NCBI GenBank assembly: GCA_025454565.1
Contig: JALOOE010000011.1
Span: 1 to 14,042, forward strand
Direction of reading: 5' to 3'
Length of the DNA stretch: 14,042 nt
Source of the DNA: Anaerolineae bacterium
GTDB lineage: Bacteria; Chloroflexota; Anaerolineae; CG2-30-64-16
The notes beneath the pieces are model-generated. The model worked only from the letters and a program-made list of their open reading frames with translations. It was not told where the DNA came from and did no database searches. Below, in pieces: positions 10,963-14,042 of this stretch. Within the stretch, counting starts at the first letter, position 1. The number at the start of each line of letters is the position of its first letter. The position numbers were made by a program, and so were the translations under genes.

Positions 10963-13170
10963 TTACGGGATGCGCGTGACCTCGAACGCATCGCCCATAT
11001 CCGCGGACTCGACCAGATTCGCCTCTGCCGCCTCCACCGACATCGCTAAGCCGCTCACCCAACCTGCCGACCATGCATATGGCCCGCCGGAAACCAGACC
11101 GCATCCGGAGATAGGGAAGCTGCTTAGCCCGGTCGTGCCGCCGGCTGCGGTTTGTGAGCTGAACGTTCCTGATGCATAGAACGGCCCCGACCACGAGAAA
11201 CTGTTGCTGGAGATCGGCTCAGGTATGGTATGTGTGATCTTGTAACTGCCGCAGCCAGTTACATTGATATAGATCGCGAAGTCGTCCACGAAGCCCCGAT
11301 CCGCGGTGACGTAGAACTCCATGGCGCCACCAGGTTGCTGCCAGAATCCGGGTGTCGGCCCTGATGACGGCGGCTGCACGACCACCGACACGACGTTGCT
11401 CCACCCGCTGGCGCCCCATGTGTTGCTCGCCTGTGCGCGATAGTAGTAAGTGCCGACCGCCTTGGCAGTGGCATCCCACGAAGTGCCGGCGCCCGAATAA
11501 CGCGTCTCCGGACTCGAGAAAGCGGCGTTGTCGTCCTCTTGAAGGAGATAGCCGGTGGCGGTGGCTGACGCATTCCATGACACAGTGTAGTTCCCGTCTC
11601 CGTCCCCGTTGGCGATGGCGTTCAGCAACGGAGCGGCTGGAATGGGAGGATAGCCATTCAGCACCAACGGCAGATAGAGCTTCTTGTTCAGAACAGGGGG
11701 ATCGGGAACTGCCGCCACGGCAGCGCCGGCATTCACGATACCGCTGCCGCAAAGGGATGGAGTGCAACTGCTGCCGCCCGGGAACGCCGTGGCCGTGCTC
11801 TGCATCAGGCTGAGAACCTGTGCTGGCGTTAGCCACGGGTTTCGCGAAAGCATCAACGACGCCACACCGGCTACGTGTGGCGCAGCCATGCTGGTGCCCT
11901 GGTAATAGGCGTACTTATCAGCGAGTGGTCCTTGCGTGCCGGTGTTCAGCGTGGAGAGCACGCCATTACTGCTTGAAACGTTGGTTTCGCCGCCGGGGGC
12001 GCTGATTTCCACTGTTGCCCCATAGTTGCTGTAATACGACCGCGAGCCGTTTCGGTTTGTTGCGGCAACCGTGATGACGCCGTTGCAGTTTGCGGGGCGA
12101 AACCCGCTCGCATCGGCATTGCTGTTGCCAGCGCTGATCACGACGGTCGCACCGGCCGCGACGATCGCATTGATGGCATCCTGGTACGTCGTGCCGCACG
12201 CCCCGCTGCCACCCAGGCTCAGGTTCAACACTTTAGCGGGATTGGCATTGGCGGGCACACCCGCTACGGCCAGACCGGCCGACCAGCGCATCCCATCTGC
12301 GATATCCGAGATCGTGCCACCGCACTTGCCCAGCACACGAGCCGACACGATCCTGGAACTCCAGTTGACGCCTGCCACGCCCATACCATTGTTACTGGCG
12401 GCCCCGATCGTGCCAGCAACATGGGTGCCGTGCCAGGAGCTATTACTCGCACTCGAACCAGCAAAGCATTCATTGGCTGTAACCCAATCGCCCGGATCGC
12501 TGGGATCACTGTCACGACCGTTTCCATCATTTGCCGAGGCAACATTCGTGATGAAGTCATATCCCAATCCCGGCACACTGCGCCCGGCGAGGTCGGCGTG
12601 GTTGGTGATGCCGGTGTCGATGACTGCCACGACGATACTCGCCGACCCGGTGGTAATATCCCATGCCGCGGGGGCGTTGATGCCGTATTGCCCAGCGCCG
12701 GGAGCAAAGTAGTGCCATTGGTTGCCATACTGAGGGTCATTCGGCGTCAGGGTGTGCTGCATGATGGCATCCGGCTCGGCGTACTGGACTTCGGGCAGTG
12801 CGCTTATCCGGTCGGCAATCGCCTGCACCTCCGGCAAAGGCATGGGCGACGGCAGCCCCAGCACATACGCATCACCGGACATCTCGCGCACATACGTCAG
12901 CGAAACGCCCGCCGCATCGCTCAGACGCTGCAGCGCCAGCGCGCTCGCCGGGCCGGTCGTCCCCAGCATCGAGGCCGGTATCCTGTATTTGACGATGATC
13001 TGGTCGGTTGGCATTTCGGATGGAGGCGTACTTAGGGCGGCCGATGAGTTCAGAGCTATCTCCGATGACTGCGGAGCGACGCCGGAAGCATCCGACCCTC
13101 CCGCAGGCAAGACGAGAGTCGCCAGAAGCAAGAGCGCAACAGACAGAAAAGCGGACTTACGAAGGATCAT
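10963..13170 (-). CDS. Secreted subtilisin-like S8 family serine peptidase with FN3-like and unrecognised C-terminal domains
   Basis: Exported endopeptidase, 735 residues. A signal peptide (MILRKSAFLSVALLLLATLV, cleavage probably near 23-30) precedes an inhibitor-I9-like propeptide (~55-138, DQIIVKYR...LPEVQYAEPD). The catalytic domain (~165-485) has D185 in AVIDTG, H247 in HGTHVAG, oxyanion N349 in SAGNS, and S427 in GTSMAAPHVAG. A KLYLPLVLNGYPP segment (497-509), a motif frequent in Chloroflexota secreted proteins, links to an FN3-like module (~512-598, ending SGWSNVVSVVV). A ~130-residue C-terminal domain with two GCG motifs (639-641, 689-691) is not one I can name. The start is the ATG at 13170, with an AGAGGTG box upstream; in-frame codons back to 13329 coincide with the predicted leader RNA and lack any conserved sequence. 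It is transcribed alone from a consensus promoter. No cell-wall sorting signal is visible. Confidence 0.95.
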   Translation of the reverse strand: MILRKSAFLSVALLLLATLVLPAGGSDASGVAPQSSEIALNSSAALSTPPSEMPTDQIIVKYRIPASMLGTTGPASALALQRLSDAAGVSLTYVREMSGDAYVLGLPSPMPLPEVQAIADRISALPEVQYAEPDAIMQHTLTPNDPQYGNQWHYFAPGAGQYGINAPAAWDITTGSASIVVAVIDTGITNHADLAGRSVPGLGYDFITNVASANDGNGRDSDPSDPGDWVTANECFAGSSASNSSWHGTHVAGTIGAASNNGMGVAGVNWSSRIVSARVLGKCGGTISDIADGMRWSAGLAVAGVPANANPAKVLNLSLGGSGACGTTYQDAINAIVAAGATVVISAGNSNADASGFRPANCNGVITVAATNRNGSRSYYSNYGATVEISAPGGETNVSSSNGVLSTLNTGTQGPLADKYAYYQGTSMAAPHVAGVASLMLSRNPWLTPAQVLSLMQSTATAFPGGSSCTPSLCGSGIVNAGAAVAAVPDPPVLNKKLYLPLVLNGYPPIPAAPLLNAIANGDGDGNYTVSWNASATATGYLLQEDDNAAFSSPETRYSGAGTSWDATAKAVGTYYYRAQASNTWGASGWSNVVSVVVQPPSSGPTPGFWQQPGGAMEFYVTADRGFVDDFAIYINVTGCGSYKITHTIPEPISSNSFSWSGPFYASGTFSSQTAAGGTTGLSSFPISGCGLVSGGPYAWSAGWVSGLAMSVEAAEANLVESADMGDAFEVTRIP

Positions 13171-13329
13171 GGGTACACCTCTTTTTTGCACGAGTCCCGC
13201 GGATAGGTTTGTTTGCGGCAACCAGTTGGGACCCCGGCTGGTCGGATGCCCCGCCGGGGCAGCGCTCCACATCGTTGTGACACGACCGGCGATCGGCATC
13301 TTCGCTGACGCAGGTCCGAAAACATCCAC
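13171..13329 (-). promoter_or_regulatory. Potentially structured leader of the S8 peptidase gene
   Basis: The predicted transcript start lies near 13329, leaving about 159 nt before the ATG. Within it, on the minus strand, GGTCG (13283-13287) can pair with CGACC (13240-13244), enclosing a 6-bp TGCCCC/GGGGCA hairpin (13247-13261). GTCCC (13228-13232) can pair with GGGAC (13194-13198), ending about 24 nt before the start. I could not match it to a known riboswitch class. Confidence 0.4.
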
Positions 13330-13335
13330 GTCGCG

Positions 13336-13364
13336 ATTATAGTGCGCGCTGGGGTGGGTGTCAA
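13336..13364 (-). promoter_or_regulatory. Perfect consensus sigma-70 promoter of the S8 peptidase gene
   Basis: On the minus strand, TTGACA (13359-13364), exactly 17 bp of spacer, and TATAAT (13336-13341). Both boxes match the consensus at all six positions; transcription would start near 13329. Confidence 0.88.
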
Positions 13365-13403
13365 GTGCCAGTTTTGTAGCAGATAAAAGTTGATGCCGAT
13401 ATG

Positions 13404-13432
13404 TTGCACAAATCGCCGTGGTCGGTTATCAT
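13404..13432 (+). promoter_or_regulatory. Predicted sigma-70 promoter of the DUF4015 gene
   Basis: TTGCAC (13404-13409), a 17-bp spacer and TATCAT (13427-13432). Transcription would start near 13440, about 40 nt before the gene. Confidence 0.6.
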
Positions 13433-13481
13433 CTTACCAGCCCCTCGCCGTGGGCGTCCTTCATCCGTTCTCCAGGGGATC

Positions 13482-14042
13482 ATGATCGTGAAACGATGGT
13501 GGTTCTATCTGCTGATGACCGTGCTTGTCCTGGTCGGGATCATGGTCGCGCTGGGCCTCGCCACGCGGCTCGGCTTCGGCCCGCTCGTCGATGCGGTGCG
13601 CCGCGAGCCGCAGCGTTGCCTCTTCGCCGACGAATCGACCTGGGACATCTGCAAGAACTGGCTGCCGCAACCCGGCGCAGCCGCGCAGTCCAGAACCGTC
13701 GATGCCGATTCCGGCGACTACATCAAGGGCATCTACGTCTCTCATTACGCCCTTGGTGACGCCACATTCATGAAACGCATCAAAGACCTTCTGGAAACCA
13801 CCGAATTAAACGCGATTGTCATGGATGTCAAGGGTGATCGTGGCTATATTGTCTATCCGACGCAGGTCGCACTCGCCAAACAGATCGGCGCCGATGGCAT
13901 GGTCATGGTGAAGGATTGGCCGGCCTTCATGCAGTGGTTCAAAGATCACAATATCTACACTATCGCCAGGATTGTCACGTTCAAAGACAACCTGCTCTCC
14001 GCTGCGCGCCCGGAGTGGTCCGTGCGTGATGCGACGACCGGA
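13482..14042 (+). CDS. Membrane-anchored putative glycoside hydrolase, DUF4015 family (5' part)
   Basis: The reading frame is open from 13482 to the window end (187 residues visible), so the gene is cut. An N-terminal membrane anchor or uncleaved signal (KRWWFYLLMTVLVLVGIMV, ~4-22) is followed by a ~55-residue linker and then the start of the DUF4015 TIM-barrel-like domain. Recognisable pieces are YIKGIYVSHYALGD, LLETTELNAIVMDVKGDRGYIVYPT, and IYTIARIVTFKDNLLSAARPEWSV. DUF4015 proteins are putative glycoside hydrolases, usually exported; the substrate is unknown. An AGGGGATC box lies just before the ATG at 13482. Spacing would fit the in-frame GTG at 13488 better, so the start may be two codons later. 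It is divergent from the S8 peptidase, another secreted protein. Confidence 0.88.
   Translation, partial: MIVKRWWFYLLMTVLVLVGIMVALGLATRLGFGPLVDAVRREPQRCLFADESTWDICKNWLPQPGAAAQSRTVDADSGDYIKGIYVSHYALGDATFMKRIKDLLETTELNAIVMDVKGDRGYIVYPTQVALAKQIGADGMVMVKDWPAFMQWFKDHNIYTIARIVTFKDNLLSAARPEWSVRDATTG

Larger units (their letters stand above)
13171..13481. other. Divergent intergenic region, S8 peptidase / DUF4015 gene
   Basis: About 311 bp without a gene. It holds the peptidase leader (13171-13329), the peptidase promoter (13336-13364), the promoter of the DUF4015 gene (13404-13432) and a roughly 40-nt leader of the latter. The -35 boxes are about 40 bp apart, so a shared regulator could act on both, but I see no clear operator palindrome. 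Confidence 0.6.

Noticed and set aside
13171..13329. 53-codon extension of the S8 peptidase
   Set aside because: It begins at the predicted transcript start and would bury the signal peptide inside the chain.

Overview
The window looks like a chromosomal piece of a Chloroflexota bacterium (Anaerolineae/Caldilineae type). This is inferred from GC-rich coding, a Firmicutes-like recG-degV-fakA-asp23 / rpmB / rpe neighbourhood, an S8 peptidase carrying the YLPLVL motif common in secreted Chloroflexota proteins, and many short degenerate repeats that run into open reading frames. I see no tRNA, rRNA, insertion sequence, phage gene or CRISPR array.

Region by region. (1) 1-3571, minus strand: asp23/gls24-family gene, fakA-like DAK2 gene, degV (FakB-like fatty-acid-binding) gene and the 5' end of recG. 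asp23/fakA and degV/recG overlap by 4 nt and look translationally coupled. recG carries an apparent 1-nt deletion near 322-325. (2) 3572-3970: rpmB (ribosomal L28, four-Cys zinc form) on the plus strand, with its own promoter and a rho-independent terminator. (3) 3969-7574, minus strand: rpe, then a repeat-rich gap, then rlmN and an upstream HEAT/zinc-ribbon/TPR/SEC-C protein gene. (4) 7729-9846, plus strand: a cobaltochelatase-type ChlI/ChlD locus. The AAA+ half ends at a stop, but an in-register A7 slippery heptamer, a 7-nt spacer and a 7-bp stem lie just before and over that stop. The -1 frame is open without interruption into the VWA half, so one gene probably makes a 371-aa small subunit and a 692-aa medium subunit by programmed frameshifting. 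(5) 9879-10892, plus: an EamA/DMT transporter whose N-terminus and first inter-helix loop are encoded by low-complexity repeats, followed by a strong terminator. (6) 10963-13170, minus: a secreted subtilisin-like S8 peptidase with an FN3-like module and an unrecognised C-terminal domain, behind a perfect consensus promoter and a roughly 159-nt leader that may fold. (7) 13482-14042, plus: 5' part of a membrane-anchored DUF4015 (putative glycoside hydrolase) protein, cut by the window end.

FakA and DegV together would form a fatty-acid kinase that phosphorylates exogenous fatty acids. rpmB, rpe, rlmN and recG are housekeeping genes. The ChlI/D pair would be the ATPase motor of a CobN-type chelatase in B12 synthesis, although cobN is not in this window. 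The most striking points are the frameshift cassette and a recurrent pattern of purine-rich arm, spacer and pyrimidine-rich arm seen in the rlmN-rpe gap, inside rlmN and inside the transporter gene.
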